64,000 nt of DNA from JARRON01 sp037383845 (GCA_037383845.1 JARRON010000005.1:1-64000); one strand, 5' to 3'. Positions 16,319-24,425 are shown, counted from the first letter of the stretch. Notes: generated from the letters alone by a model not told the origin. A program made the numbers and translations.

Positions 16319-17040
16319 TGCCGGATCTCCTCGTCGGTGATGCGTCCGTCCAGCAGGGCCTTGCCGATGATCGCGGCAGAGGCACCGGTCAGACGCAGGG
16401 CCTCAAGGTCCGCCACGTGGCGCACGCCGCCGGAGGCCTGGAACTCGAGGTCCGGGAAGCGGCGCACGCACTCGGCGTACAGCTCGGTGTTGGGGCCCTC
16501 CATGGCGCCGTCCCGGTCCGCGTCGGTGCACAGCACGTGGACCAGGCCCGCGTCCAGGTAAGACTCCAGCGCCTCCCACAGGCTCAGTCCGGTGTCCTCG
16601 GTCCAGCCCCGGGTCAGGACCGTGGGCTCTCCAGCGGCATTGAGACGCACGTCGAAGGCCAGCACCAGGCGGGCGGGTCCCACCTTCGGCAGCCATCCGC
16701 GTACCTCCTCCGGGCGCTCCGCCGCCGCGCTGCCCACCACGGCCCGGCCCACGCCGAGTTCCAGCAGCGCCTCCACGTCTTCGCAGGTGCGCACGCCTCC
16801 GCCGACCTGGATGCGCCCCCGGGAAAGCCCGGCCATGCGGGAGATGACCTCCCGGTTGCCGGCCTCGCCGGAGCGCGCCCCATCCAGGTCCACCACGTGC
16901 ACCCAGTCCACGCCCAGGGACAGGTAGCGCCCGGCCAGGTCCTCGGGTGCCGCCGTGTATTCCGACACCTGGTCGAAGCGGCCCTTGTAAAGCCTGACCG
17001 TTCGGCCGGCCTTGAGATCGATGGCGGGGATGGGCTGCAT
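16300..17040 (-). CDS. hisA: ProFAR isomerase HisA
   Basis: Isomerises ProFAR to PRFAR, the substrate of HisF/HisH. A (beta-alpha)8 barrel of 246 residues, starting MQPIPAIDLKAGRTVRLYKG with catalytic Asp in AIDLK. Other family segments are HVVDLDGARSG, IQVGGGVRT, VLCTDADRDGAMEGPN (second catalytic Asp) and FQASGGV. The ATG at 17040 has a GGAGGG further upstream and begins at the conserved N-terminus. 73 bases separate it from hisH. Its last 19 bases overlap the proposed hisF start. Confidence 0.96.
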   Translation of the reverse strand: MQPIPAIDLKAGRTVRLYKGRFDQVSEYTAAPEDLAGRYLSLGVDWVHVVDLDGARSGEAGNREVISRMAGLSRGRIQVGGGVRTCEDVEALLELGVGRAVVGSAAAERPEEVRGWLPKVGPARLVLAFDVRLNAAGEPTVLTRGWTEDTGLSLWEALESYLDAGLVHVLCTDADRDGAMEGPNTELYAECVRRFPDLEFQASGGVRHVADLEALRLTGASAAIIGKALLDGRITDEEIRQFSRNA

Positions 17041-17113
17041 GATCAGCGACCCTCCCCGGTCCGGGCCCGGCATGACCTGAAGCCCGGGGGCCGGCCGGGG
17101 GCGTGGGCGGCGT

Positions 17114-17713
17114 TCACGCCATCTCCAGGAAATTTGCCAGCACCGCCGAGCCCGCCGGCCCGGATCGCTCCGGGTGGAACTGGGTGCCGTGGAAGTTGCC
17201 GTGGCTGACCGCCGCGGTGAAGGGACCGCCGTAGTCCGCCGTGGCCACCGTGTCTTCGCTGACCGGCGCGGCGTAGCTGTGTACGAAGTAGAAATGCTCC
17301 CGCTCACCCAGGCCGGCAAACAGGGGGCTGGACCGGTCCAGGGCGGTGTCATTCCAGCCCATGTGGGGCACCGGCCGGTCCGGGGCGCCGGGGATGCGCC
17401 GCACCGTGCCGGGCACACAGCCGAGGCAGCTCACGCCGCCGTCCTCCTCCGAGGCTTCGAACAGAAGCTGCATGCCGAGACAAATGCCCAGCACGGGCTG
17501 GGTCAGCCCCCGCACCAGGTCGGCCAGCCCGGTGCGCTGGAGCCGGGCCATGGCGTCGGCGGCGGCACCCACGCCGGGCAGGAAGACGTGGGAGGCGGCC
17601 AGGATGGTCTCAGGGTCCGCGGTCAGCGGCACCGGCCGCCCCAGGCGCCGCAGGGCGAAGCGCAGGGAACTGATGTTCGCCCCGCCGGAGTCGACGATGA
17701 CGGGTTCGCTCAT
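17114..17713 (-). CDS. hisH: Imidazole glycerol phosphate synthase glutaminase subunit HisH
   Basis: Class I glutamine amidotransferase that feeds ammonia to HisF. The 199-residue protein has the oxyanion segment LPGVGAAADAM, the nucleophile Cys in LGICLGMQLLFEAS and the His-Glu pair in GTQFHPERSG; HMGWN is also typical. The ATG at 17713 follows GGAGGCGCC. It starts 10 bases after the hisB stop. Confidence 0.96.
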   Translation of the reverse strand: MSEPVIVDSGGANISSLRFALRRLGRPVPLTADPETILAASHVFLPGVGAAADAMARLQRTGLADLVRGLTQPVLGICLGMQLLFEASEEDGGVSCLGCVPGTVRRIPGAPDRPVPHMGWNDTALDRSSPLFAGLGEREHFYFVHSYAAPVSEDTVATADYGGPFTAAVSHGNFHGTQFHPERSGPAGSAVLANFLEMA

Positions 17714-17723
17714 GGCGCCTCCC

Positions 17724-18806
17724 TCACAGGACCCCCTTGGTGGACGGCACCTCGCCGCCGCCTTCGCTGCGGAACGCCTCGCCCAGGGCCCGGCCCAGGG
17801 CCTTGAAGGCTGCCTCCACCTGGTGGTGGGCGTTTTCCCCGGTCACTTCCACGTGGATGGCCGCCCTCAGGCTGTCCGACAGGGACCGGAACACGTGGGG
17901 CACCATCTCCGTGGGAAGCTCCCCCACCCGTTCCCGTGCCAGGCTGGCCTCGAAACGGCTCCAGGGCCGGCCGCCCAGGTCCACGGCCACCCGGGCCTGG
18001 GCCTCGTCCATGGGGACCACGAATCCGTACCGCCGGATGCCGCGGCGCGGGCCCAGGGCCCGGTCCAGCGCCTCTCCCAGGGCGAGGGCCACGTCCTCGA
18101 TGGTGTGGTGCTCGTCCACGTGGAGATCGCCGGCGCATTCCAGCTGAAGCCGGAAACCGCCGTGGCGGGCCACCTGTTCCAGCAGATGGTCGTAGTAGCC
18201 GATGCCGGTGGACACCCGGGTCTCGCCGGTGCTGTCGTCCAGGTCCACCTCCACGGTGATATCCGTCTCCTTGGTCTTTCGGTGCACCGTCGCCCGCCGG
18301 AAGCTGCCCAGCAGCTTGCGCGCCGCCTCGGGCCAGGTCAGCGTGTCACCCCGGCCGTCGCCGATGCGGATGGCCGGCAGACCCAGGTTGGCGGCGAGCT
18401 CAACGTCTGTCTCCCGGTCGCCGATCACGCAGCTTCGCTCCAGGTCCGGCGGATTCCGCGTCAGCCACCGGGTCAAGAGCCCGGTCCGGGGCTTACGGCA
18501 GTCGCAGCCGTCCTCCGGGAAATGGGGACAGATGAACTCCGCCTCGAATCGGATGCCCTGGCTGGCGAACAGCTCCAGGATGAAGCCGTGGGCCGCGGCG
18601 AACTGTTCTTCCGGGAAGCTGTCCGTGCCCCGGCCATCCTGGTTGCTCACCAGCACCAGCCGGTAGCCGGCCCGGGACAGGTCCAGCAGGGCCGGGATGA
18701 CGCCGGGCACCAGCCGCACCTTGGACACGGCGTCCACCTGCTCGTCGGGCGGCTCCTCCACCAGGGTGCCGTCCCGGTCGATGAACAGCTGGGGCGTCCT
18801 ATCCAC
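17724..18806 (-). CDS. hisB: Bifunctional histidinol-phosphatase / imidazoleglycerol-phosphate dehydratase HisB
   Basis: 360-residue fusion typical of Enterobacteria, Xanthomonads and some other Gammaproteobacteria. The N-terminal HAD phosphatase domain has FIDRDGTLVEEP (DxDGT), VSNQDG, the Cys-rich ICPHFPEDGCDCRKP zinc loop and VIGDRETDVELA. The C-terminal dehydratase has STGIGYYDHLLEQVARHG, DLHVDEHHTIEDVA and ENAHHQVEAAFKAL with metal-binding histidines. The GTG at 18806 is chosen because VDRTPQLFIDRDG matches the family start and GGGAGAA precedes it. It overlaps hisC by eight bases. Confidence 0.95.
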   Translation of the reverse strand: MDRTPQLFIDRDGTLVEEPPDEQVDAVSKVRLVPGVIPALLDLSRAGYRLVLVSNQDGRGTDSFPEEQFAAAHGFILELFASQGIRFEAEFICPHFPEDGCDCRKPRTGLLTRWLTRNPPDLERSCVIGDRETDVELAANLGLPAIRIGDGRGDTLTWPEAARKLLGSFRRATVHRKTKETDITVEVDLDDSTGETRVSTGIGYYDHLLEQVARHGGFRLQLECAGDLHVDEHHTIEDVALALGEALDRALGPRRGIRRYGFVVPMDEAQARVAVDLGGRPWSRFEASLARERVGELPTEMVPHVFRSLSDSLRAAIHVEVTGENAHHQVEAAFKALGRALGEAFRSEGGGEVPSTKGVL

Positions 18807-19878
18807 GATCTTCTCCCGAGAGCCTGCCCAGCACCGACAGCAGTTGTCGGTTCTCCGCGGCCGTGCCGACGGTGATCCGGAGGCAGCCGGGCAGATAAGG
18901 GTTGTCGCTGAAGTCCCGAACCAGCACACCGCCGGTCTCGCAGGCCGCCAGCGCCCCCTTCGCGTCGGCGAACCTCGCCAGCAGGAAGTTGCCCTCGCCG
19001 GGAAACACGCGGGTGACGCACGGCAGCCGTGCCAGCTGCTCCGCCAGTTTTTCCCGCCGCTTTACGGTGGCCGCCGCCCGCCGCCGGGCCGCGGCCAGTT
19101 CCCTGGGCTGCAGGCGCTTCAGCGCCGCGTCCACGGAAAGGGACGGCAGCGGATAGGGAGGCAGCAGGCTCCGCAGAAAACGCACCAGCTCCGGCGCGCC
19201 CAGCAGGGCGCCGCAGCGGGCGCCGGCGAGCCCGAAGGCCTTCGACAGGGTGCGAAGCACGACCAGGTTGGCGTGGCGGTTCAGCCGCCCGGCCATGCTG
19301 GGCGCCGACGAGAACTCCCCGTAAGCCTCGTCCACCACCACCAGGGCCCGGTCCGCCAGGGCCTCGCACAGCCGGCTGACGGTGCGCGCCGGCACCAGGC
19401 TGCCGGTGGGGTTGTTCGGGGAGCAAAGGAAGACCAGCTTCACCGCCTCCGACCGGGCAGCCTCCAGCACGGCGTCGGCGTCCACCCGGAAACGCGTGTC
19501 CAGGGGCACGGTCACCACGCGGGCGCCCTGCAGCTTCGCCGCGACAGCATACATGCCGAAGGTGGGGGGGCAGACAAGAACGGCGTCGTCGCCGGCCCGG
19601 CAGAAGCCCCGGGCCAGCACGTCGATGGCGTCGTCGCTGCCCCGGGTCACCAGCACCTGATCGTCGCGCGTCCCGTAAAGCGCCGCCAGCCGGCCGGCCA
19701 GGGCGGCCGGCCTGGGATCGGGATAGCGGTTCAGGCCTTCGGCAGTGTCGTCCCAGTCTGCCCGCCAGGAGGCCTCGTTGGCATGCAGGCGCACCACGCC
19801 CCGCACCGGCCGTGCGGATTCGTAGGCGGCGAAAGACGACAGGTCCGGCCGCATGAGGCGGGCGACGACGGTCTCCAT
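18799..19878 (-). CDS. hisC: Histidinol-phosphate aminotransferase HisC
   Basis: PLP-dependent class I/II aminotransferase converting imidazole acetol phosphate to histidinol phosphate. 359 residues from the ATG at 19878, which overlaps the hisD stop (ATGA). Family segments: LHANEASWRADWD, NRYPDPRPAALAGRLAALYG, GSDDAIDVLARGF, CSPNNPTGSLVP, VVVDEAYGEFS and the PLP lysine in LRTLSKAFGLAGAR. Its end overlaps hisB by eight bases. Confidence 0.96.
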   Translation of the reverse strand: METVVARLMRPDLSSFAAYESARPVRGVVRLHANEASWRADWDDTAEGLNRYPDPRPAALAGRLAALYGTRDDQVLVTRGSDDAIDVLARGFCRAGDDAVLVCPPTFGMYAVAAKLQGARVVTVPLDTRFRVDADAVLEAARSEAVKLVFLCSPNNPTGSLVPARTVSRLCEALADRALVVVDEAYGEFSSAPSMAGRLNRHANLVVLRTLSKAFGLAGARCGALLGAPELVRFLRSLLPPYPLPSLSVDAALKRLQPRELAAARRRAAATVKRREKLAEQLARLPCVTRVFPGEGNFLLARFADAKGALAACETGGVLVRDFSDNPYLPGCLRITVGTAAENRQLLSVLGRLSGEDRG

Positions 19879-21209
19879 CAGTCGTTCCCGGTGCTGGCGG
19901 CGGCCAGGCGCAGGCTGACGGCCAGGGCGTGGGCGTCCAGGCCCTCCAGCTCGGCCAGGGTCCGGGCCACGGGCCCGAGGCGCGCGATCCCGTCGCGGGT
20001 CGCTTCCTGGACGGACATGGAAAGCTGGAAGTCGGTGACTGACAGGCCGCTCCAGGCCCGGGCATAGCCGTAGGTGGGCAGCACGTGGTTGGTGCCGCTG
20101 CAGTAATCCCCCAGGGACTCCGGGGTCCACGGGCCCAGGAAAACGGAACCCGCTGTTTCCACCCGGTCCAGCCAGCCGCCGGCATCGGCCACCTGGAGGA
20201 TGAGGTGCTCCGGGCCGTAGCGGTTGCTGACCTCGAAGGCCGTAGCCAGGTCGGGGGTGATCACCGCCCGCGCGTGGGCCAGCGCCCGGCCTGTGATCTC
20301 CGCCCGGGGCAGCGTCGCCAGCTGGGTGCGCACCGCCGCGTCCACGGCCTCGGCCAGGGCCGCCGACGGGGTCACCAGGACCACCTGGGAGTCGGGACCG
20401 TGCTCGGCCTGGGACAGCAGGTCCGCAGCCACGAACGCGGCATCCGCGTCGGCGTCGGCGATCACGAGGACCTCCGACGGCCCGGCAGGCAGGTCCAGCG
20501 CCGCACCGTCCGGGTCCCGGGACACCTGCAGCTTGGCCTCGGTCACCCAGGCGTTGCCCGGCCCGAAGATCTTGTCCACCGCGGGTACCGACTCCGTCCC
20601 GTAGGCCATGGCCGCCACGGCCTGCGCCCCGCCGGCGAGATACACCTCGTCGACGCCGCAGGCCTCTGCCGCCACCAGAACTGCCGGGTCGGCGCCGCCG
20701 TCCGGCCTGGGCGGCGTGCACAGCACCCGCCGGGGACAGCCGGCCAGGGCCGCAGGCACCGCCAGCATGATCACCGTGGACGGCAGGGGGGCGGTACCGG
20801 CGGGCACGTACAGCCCTACGGCCCGGATGGGACGGGTAATCCGGCGACAGGTCACCCCGGGGCTGGTCTCCACGCTCACCGGCGGGGGCAGCTGGGCGGC
20901 GTGGAAGGCCTCGACGTTGCGGATGGCGGTGCGGATGGCCTGGTGCTGTTCGTCGGTCAGCACCTCGGCCGCTGCCTTGAACGCTGCCGGGGCAACCCGG
21001 AGCGCGTCCAGCGCCACGCCGTCGAAACGCTTCGCGAAGTCCCGCAGGGCGGCGTCGCCCTCCAGCCGGACCCGGCGGATGATGTCGGTGACCTGCCGGG
21101 ACAGGCTCTCCCGGCCGTCAGCCTCCGGACGCGCCAGGGCGCGGGCCCGGGATTCCTCGTCGAGCTTGTCCCAGTCGATGCGGGTCAGGAACACGGCTGT
21201 ATCAGGCAA
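19878..21209 (-). CDS. hisD: Histidinol dehydrogenase HisD
   Basis: Catalyses the last two steps of histidine synthesis, oxidising histidinol to histidine with NAD and zinc. Conserved regions include RPIRAVGLYVPAGTAPLPST, VGGAQAVAAMAYGTESVP, KIFGPGNAWV, DLPAGPSEVLVIAD, LLSQAEHGPDSQVVLV, RYGPEHLI and GTNHVLPTYGYARA. The start is uncertain: TTG at 21209 has GGAG seven bases upstream and would overlap hisG by eight bases; GTG at 21194 is the other candidate. Either gives about 440 residues. Confidence 0.95.
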   Translation of the reverse strand: MPDTAVFLTRIDWDKLDEESRARALARPEADGRESLSRQVTDIIRRVRLEGDAALRDFAKRFDGVALDALRVAPAAFKAAAEVLTDEQHQAIRTAIRNVEAFHAAQLPPPVSVETSPGVTCRRITRPIRAVGLYVPAGTAPLPSTVIMLAVPAALAGCPRRVLCTPPRPDGGADPAVLVAAEACGVDEVYLAGGAQAVAAMAYGTESVPAVDKIFGPGNAWVTEAKLQVSRDPDGAALDLPAGPSEVLVIADADADAAFVAADLLSQAEHGPDSQVVLVTPSAALAEAVDAAVRTQLATLPRAEITGRALAHARAVITPDLATAFEVSNRYGPEHLILQVADAGGWLDRVETAGSVFLGPWTPESLGDYCSGTNHVLPTYGYARAWSGLSVTDFQLSMSVQEATRDGIARLGPVARTLAELEGLDAHALAVSLRLAAASTGND

Positions 21210-22080
21210 GCATCTTCTCCACGGGCAGCACCAGGACGGCGCTGGCACCGGCCGCCTTGAGACTCTCCAGGGTTTCCCAGAAGACGTTCTCCCGGCACAC
21301 GGCGTGGACCGCCACCTTGTCGTCGATGCCTTCGAGGGGCACCACCGTGGGCGATTCGCTGCCCGGCAGCAGGCGGCGGATCTCGGCCAGGGCCGACCGC
21401 GGCGCGTGGAGCATGATGTACTTGCTTTCCCGGACCCGCAGAACGCCTTCCATCCGGCTGATCATCCGCCGGGGCCAGCCCTCGGCGGGACCCTCGGAGC
21501 GGCACACCAGCACCGCCCGGCTGTCCAGCACGATCTCCGCCTCCTCGAGGTCGTTGGCCGACAGGGTGCGGCCGGTGGAGACCAGGTCGCAGATGACGTC
21601 CGCCCGCCCGAGCCGCGGCGCGATTTCCACCGCGCCGGAGAGGACCACCACCTCGGCCTCCACGCCCTTCTCCTCCAGCCAGCGCTGCAGGATCCGGGGA
21701 TAGGTGGTGGCGATCTTCAGGCCCGCCAGGCTCTCCGCGGACTGATAGTCGAAGCCGCGGGGCACGGCAACGGACAGCCGGCAGCGGCCGAAGTCCAGCT
21801 CCATGTGGGATTCCACGTCCATCTCGTCCGTGGCCTTTTCCAGGAGCACGTTCTGGCCCACGATGCCCAGGTCGCAGACGCCCTCGGCCACCAGCTCGGG
21901 GATGTCGTCGTCCCGCACCAGCAGCACGTCCAGGGGCATGTTCTCCCCAAAGCAGATGAGCTGGTCGCGCCCCCGGCTGTAGATAAGGCCGCAGGTCTCC
22001 AGCAGGTGCAGGGAGTTGTCCGTCAGTCGCCCGGACTTCTGCACCGCGATCTTGAACCGGGATTCCGCCGGCACCGTCAT
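21202..22080 (-). CDS. hisG: ATP phosphoribosyltransferase HisG (long form)
   Basis: First, feedback-regulated step of histidine synthesis: ATP plus PRPP to PR-ATP. At 292 residues it is the long form, with the C-terminal histidine-binding domain (ESKYIMLHAPRSALAEI ... LEGIDDKVAVHAVC), so no HisZ partner is needed. N-terminal segments FKIAVQKSGRLTDNSLHLLE and LGIVGQNVLLE, and the PRPP loop DLVSTGRTLSANDLEE, are clear. The ATG at 22080 overlaps the upstream TrpR-like gene by four bases. Confidence 0.96.
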   Translation of the reverse strand: MTVPAESRFKIAVQKSGRLTDNSLHLLETCGLIYSRGRDQLICFGENMPLDVLLVRDDDIPELVAEGVCDLGIVGQNVLLEKATDEMDVESHMELDFGRCRLSVAVPRGFDYQSAESLAGLKIATTYPRILQRWLEEKGVEAEVVVLSGAVEIAPRLGRADVICDLVSTGRTLSANDLEEAEIVLDSRAVLVCRSEGPAEGWPRRMISRMEGVLRVRESKYIMLHAPRSALAEIRRLLPGSESPTVVPLEGIDDKVAVHAVCRENVFWETLESLKAAGASAVLVLPVEKMLA

Positions 22081-22391
22081 GTCCTGTCTCCCTGAATTCG
22101 TTCGGCGACCCGCCGGTAGCCCCCGTGGCCGTCGGTCAGGAACCGGGCCACGCGTCCCACGGTGGTGACGCTGACGCCGGTGCGCTGCTGGATGTCCCGG
22201 TAGGTCAGGCCGTCGAGCAGCAGCCGGACGACCTGCCAGCGATCCGCCAGCGCCTCCAGCTCCGCCGGCGTGCACAGGTCCCTGAGGAAACTCACTGCTT
22301 CTTCCGGGTCACGCAGCTGAACCAGCGCCCGGCCCAGGTCGGTCTCAGCCCGCGCCCGGGCCCGGGCATCTTCGGTGGTCCGGATTTTCAT
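22077..22391 (-). CDS. TrpR-like regulator, YerC/YecD family, probable repressor of the his operon
   Basis: Small 104-residue helix-turn-helix protein of the TrpR superfamily. The central part reads LRDLCTPAELEALADRWQVV, then LTYRDIQQRTGVSVTTVGRVARFLTDG, a TrpR-type DNA-binding helix pair. It is the first gene of the his operon, overlapping hisG by ATGA. Relatives placed in front of hisG have been proposed as histidine-responsive repressors. A palindrome (22436-22454) overlies the predicted promoter about 45 bases before its start, a good candidate site for autoregulation of the whole operon. The ligand is inferred, not visible. Confidence 0.88.
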   Translation of the reverse strand: MKIRTTEDARARARAETDLGRALVQLRDPEEAVSFLRDLCTPAELEALADRWQVVRLLLDGLTYRDIQQRTGVSVTTVGRVARFLTDGHGGYRRVAERIQGDRT

Positions 22392-22435
22392 GGTGAGTCA
22401 TCTGGCTCCCGGGACAATGCCCTCCCGTGACAGAA

Positions 22436-22468
22436 CGTATTAATACGCTAATACATTGGAACACGCAA
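22436..22468 (-). promoter_or_regulatory. Promoter of the his operon with overlapping palindromic operator
   Basis: On the minus strand TTGCGT (22468-22463) and TATTAA (22445-22440) are separated by 17 bases, a good sigma-70 pair. Over the -10 lies the perfect 12-bp palindrome CGTATTAATACG (22436-22447). The larger inverted repeat GTATTA-N6-TAATAC (22437-22454) covers the -10 and part of the spacer. A repressor bound here would block transcription; the TrpR-like first gene is the natural candidate. Confidence 0.6.
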
Positions 22469-22526
22469 CCCCGTCGGGGCGCGATCGGTGTCGGGAGCCT
22501 TCCCGGGAGCAGGCGCCCCGTCTTCA

Positions 22527-22556
22527 TTGACATGACGCCGGGGCTGGCCCATCATA
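22527..22556 (+). promoter_or_regulatory. Probable rpsT promoter
   Basis: A perfect -35 TTGACA (22527-22532) is followed 17-18 bases later by CATCAT/ATCATA (22550-22556), a weak -10. The expected transcript would begin about 55 bases before the rpsT start. Confidence 0.45.
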
Positions 22557-22569
22557 ACCGGCTTTCTCG

Positions 22570-22587
22570 CGCCCCGGTGACGGGGCG
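22570..22587 (+). promoter_or_regulatory. GTGA-tetraloop hairpin in the rpsT leader
   Basis: CGCCCCG (22570-22576) and CGGGGCG (22581-22587) form a 7-bp perfect stem closed by GTGA, a GNRA-type loop, 29 bases before the TTG start. In E. coli S20 represses its own translation; this hairpin is a possible element of such control, by inference. Confidence 0.45.
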
Positions 22588-22616
22588 TCGGACCAGATTT
22601 CACGGGAGTCGATACG

Positions 22617-22883
22617 TTGGCGAACATCAAGTCCGCCCAGAAGCGCGCACGCCAGGGCGTGAAGCGCCGGGCTCACAACATGGCGATGCGTTCCAAGATG
22701 CGCACGTTCATCAAGAAAGTGCAGAACGCCATCGAGGCCGGCGACAAGGCCGCCGCCGAGGCCAGCCTCAAGGAGGCGATGCCGGTGATCGACAGCATGG
22801 TCAACAAGGGCATCGTGCACCGGAACAAGGCGGACCGGCACAAGAGCCGCCTGAACGCCCGCATCAGGGAGATGCAGGCCTAG
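22617..22883 (+). CDS. rpsT: 30S ribosomal protein S20
   Basis: Small primary 16S rRNA-binding protein of the 30S body. 88 residues, starting (M)ANIKSAQKRARQGVKRRAHN, then MAMRSKMRTFIKKV and a Lys/Arg/Ala-rich helical tail ending KSRLNARIREMQA. The start is TTG at 22617 with GGGAG upstream. E. coli rpsT also uses UUG, where the weak start is linked to autogenous control, so the codon is probably functional and conserved. A terminator follows at 22911. It is divergent from the his operon. Confidence 0.97.
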   Translation: MANIKSAQKRARQGVKRRAHNMAMRSKMRTFIKKVQNAIEAGDKAAAEASLKEAMPVIDSMVNKGIVHRNKADRHKSRLNARIREMQA

Positions 22884-22910
22884 CTTTCCAGGCGTCTTCG
22901 GATACGGCAG

Positions 22911-22939
22911 GGGCCGGCGTCTTTGGCGCCGGCCCTTTT
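22911..22939 (+). terminator. rpsT intrinsic terminator
   Basis: GGGCCGGCG (22911-22919), loop TCTTTGG, CGCCGGCCC (22927-22935), then TTTT. Strong GC stem with a short T-run between the convergent rpsT and obgE genes; on the minus strand it may also serve obgE. Confidence 0.85.
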
Positions 22940-22951
22940 GCTTGGGCCGCC

Positions 22952-24043
22952 CTAGCCGGAAGAGCGCGGCGGGGCGTTGTCCGGATCCACGCCGCGGGCC
23001 TTCAGCCGCGCCATCGCCTCCTGCCGGGCCCTGGCCTGGGTTTCCAGGAACCGCTGGGCGGCGGCCAGCAACTCGGCCGTGCCCTCCCCGGTCTGGGCCG
23101 AGACGGCGAACACGGGGCCCGTATGGCCGATACCCGCTGCGATCTGGCGCGCCTTCTCCTCCCCCTCGCCGTGAGGCAGCTTGTCGATCTTGTTCAGCAC
23201 CAGCCAGCGGGGGAAATGGATCAGCCCCTCCCCGTAGGCTTCCAGCTCGTGGAGGATGTCCCGGGCGCCCTGTTCCGGCGGCGGCTCGCCGTAGGGCGGG
23301 AAGGCATCCACCACGTGCAACAGCAGCCGGGTCCGCTGGAGGTGCTTCAAAAACCGCGTGCCCAGGCCGTGACCTTCGGCCGCGCCCTCGATCAGCCCGG
23401 GAATGTCGGCCACCACGAAGGTCTTGCCCTCGTCCAGTTCCACCACGCCCAGGTTGGGATGCAGGGTCGTAAAAGGATAGTCCGCCACCTTGGGTTTCGC
23501 GGCGCTCACGGCTCTCAGCAGGGTGGACTTGCCGGCGTTGGGCAGCCCCAGCAGTCCCACGTCCGCCAGTAGCTTCAGCTCGAGCTTCAGGTGGCGGGTC
23601 TCTCCCGGGGTGCCCGGGGTGGACTTGCGCGGCGCCCGGTTGACGCTGCTCTTGAAGTGGGCGTTGCCCTTGCCGCCGGTGCCGCCGGCGGCCACCATCA
23701 GCTTCTCCTCGGGCTCGATGAGATCCCCGAGCACCTCCTGGGTGCTGATGTCCCTGACCACGGTGCCCACCGGGACCTTGACGAAGACGTTTTCGCCGCT
23801 GCGGCCCGAGCAGTCCCGGCCCGCTCCCGGCGCGCCGTTGGGGGCCTTGAAGCGGCGCTGGTAGCGGAAGTCAGCCAGGGTGTTCATGCCGGCGTCGGCC
23901 ACCAGGTATACGCTGCCGCCGTTACCGCCGTCGCCGCCGTCCGGGCCGCCGAAGGGAATGTATTTCTCCCGTCGGAAACTCACCGTTCCGTTGCCGCCGG
24001 CGCCGGCCAGCACCGTGATGGTGGCTTCGTCTACGAATTTCAT
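22952..24043 (-). CDS. obgE: GTPase ObgE/CgtA
   Basis: Essential GTPase involved in late 50S assembly and stress control. 363 residues. The N-terminal Obg fold (MKFVDEATITVLAGAGGNG, PFGGPDGGDGGNGGSVYLV, GGTGGKGNAHFKSS) is Gly-rich as in all Obg proteins. The G domain shows G1 GLPNAGKSTLLRAV, switch II VVADIPGLIEGAAEG and G4 LNKIDKL. The C-terminal tail is short. It lies downstream of rplU-rpmA on the same strand, the conserved rplU-rpmA-obgE order, but a terminator sits between rpmA and obgE. Confidence 0.97.
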   Translation of the reverse strand: MKFVDEATITVLAGAGGNGTVSFRREKYIPFGGPDGGDGGNGGSVYLVADAGMNTLADFRYQRRFKAPNGAPGAGRDCSGRSGENVFVKVPVGTVVRDISTQEVLGDLIEPEEKLMVAAGGTGGKGNAHFKSSVNRAPRKSTPGTPGETRHLKLELKLLADVGLLGLPNAGKSTLLRAVSAAKPKVADYPFTTLHPNLGVVELDEGKTFVVADIPGLIEGAAEGHGLGTRFLKHLQRTRLLLHVVDAFPPYGEPPPEQGARDILHELEAYGEGLIHFPRWLVLNKIDKLPHGEGEEKARQIAAGIGHTGPVFAVSAQTGEGTAELLAAAQRFLETQARARQEAMARLKARGVDPDNAPPRSSG

Positions 24044-24115
24044 CCCGCCGGTCTCCCGAAGCCGTTCCGAGGGACTAGTTTAGACGGACGGGGGGCGTTT
24101 GGTTTCCCTGCACGC

Positions 24116-24141
24116 AAAAAGGCCCCGGACATGCCGGGGCC
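24116..24141 (-). terminator. rplU-rpmA intrinsic terminator
   Basis: Read on the minus strand: GGCCCCGG, loop CATGT, CCGGGGCC, then TTTTT (24120-24116). Lies 27 bases after the rpmA stop, before obgE. It should attenuate read-through from the ribosomal protein genes into obgE. Confidence 0.85.
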
Positions 24142-24167
24142 TTCGGAAGGCTCAAAATCAGAAACGG

Positions 24168-24425
24168 TCAGTCGGAGACGACGCTGACGTACTTGCGGCT
24201 CTTCGGCCCGCGGGTCTCGAAGCTGACCTTGCCGTTCGCCTTGGCGAACAGCGTGAAGTCCCGGCCCAGGCCGACGTTGCGCCCCGGGTGGAACCTGGTG
24301 CCGCGCTGGCGTACCAGGATGTTGCCGGCGACCACTTCCTCACCGCCGAACTTCTTCACCCCGAGCCGCTTGGACTCGGAATCGCGACCGTTGCGGGTAC
24401 TGCCGCCTGCCTTTTTGTGTGCCAT
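24168..24425 (-). CDS. rpmA: 50S ribosomal protein L27
   Basis: 85-residue ribosomal protein whose N-terminal tail reaches the peptidyl transferase centre. MAHKKAGGSTRNGRDSESKR, then LGVKKFGGEEVVAGNILVRQ and RGTRFHPGRNVGLGRDFTLF are hallmark sequences. It follows rplU by 30 bases and shares its transcript. Confidence 0.98.
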   Translation of the reverse strand: MAHKKAGGSTRNGRDSESKRLGVKKFGGEEVVAGNILVRQRGTRFHPGRNVGLGRDFTLFAKANGKVSFETRGPKSRKYVSVVSD

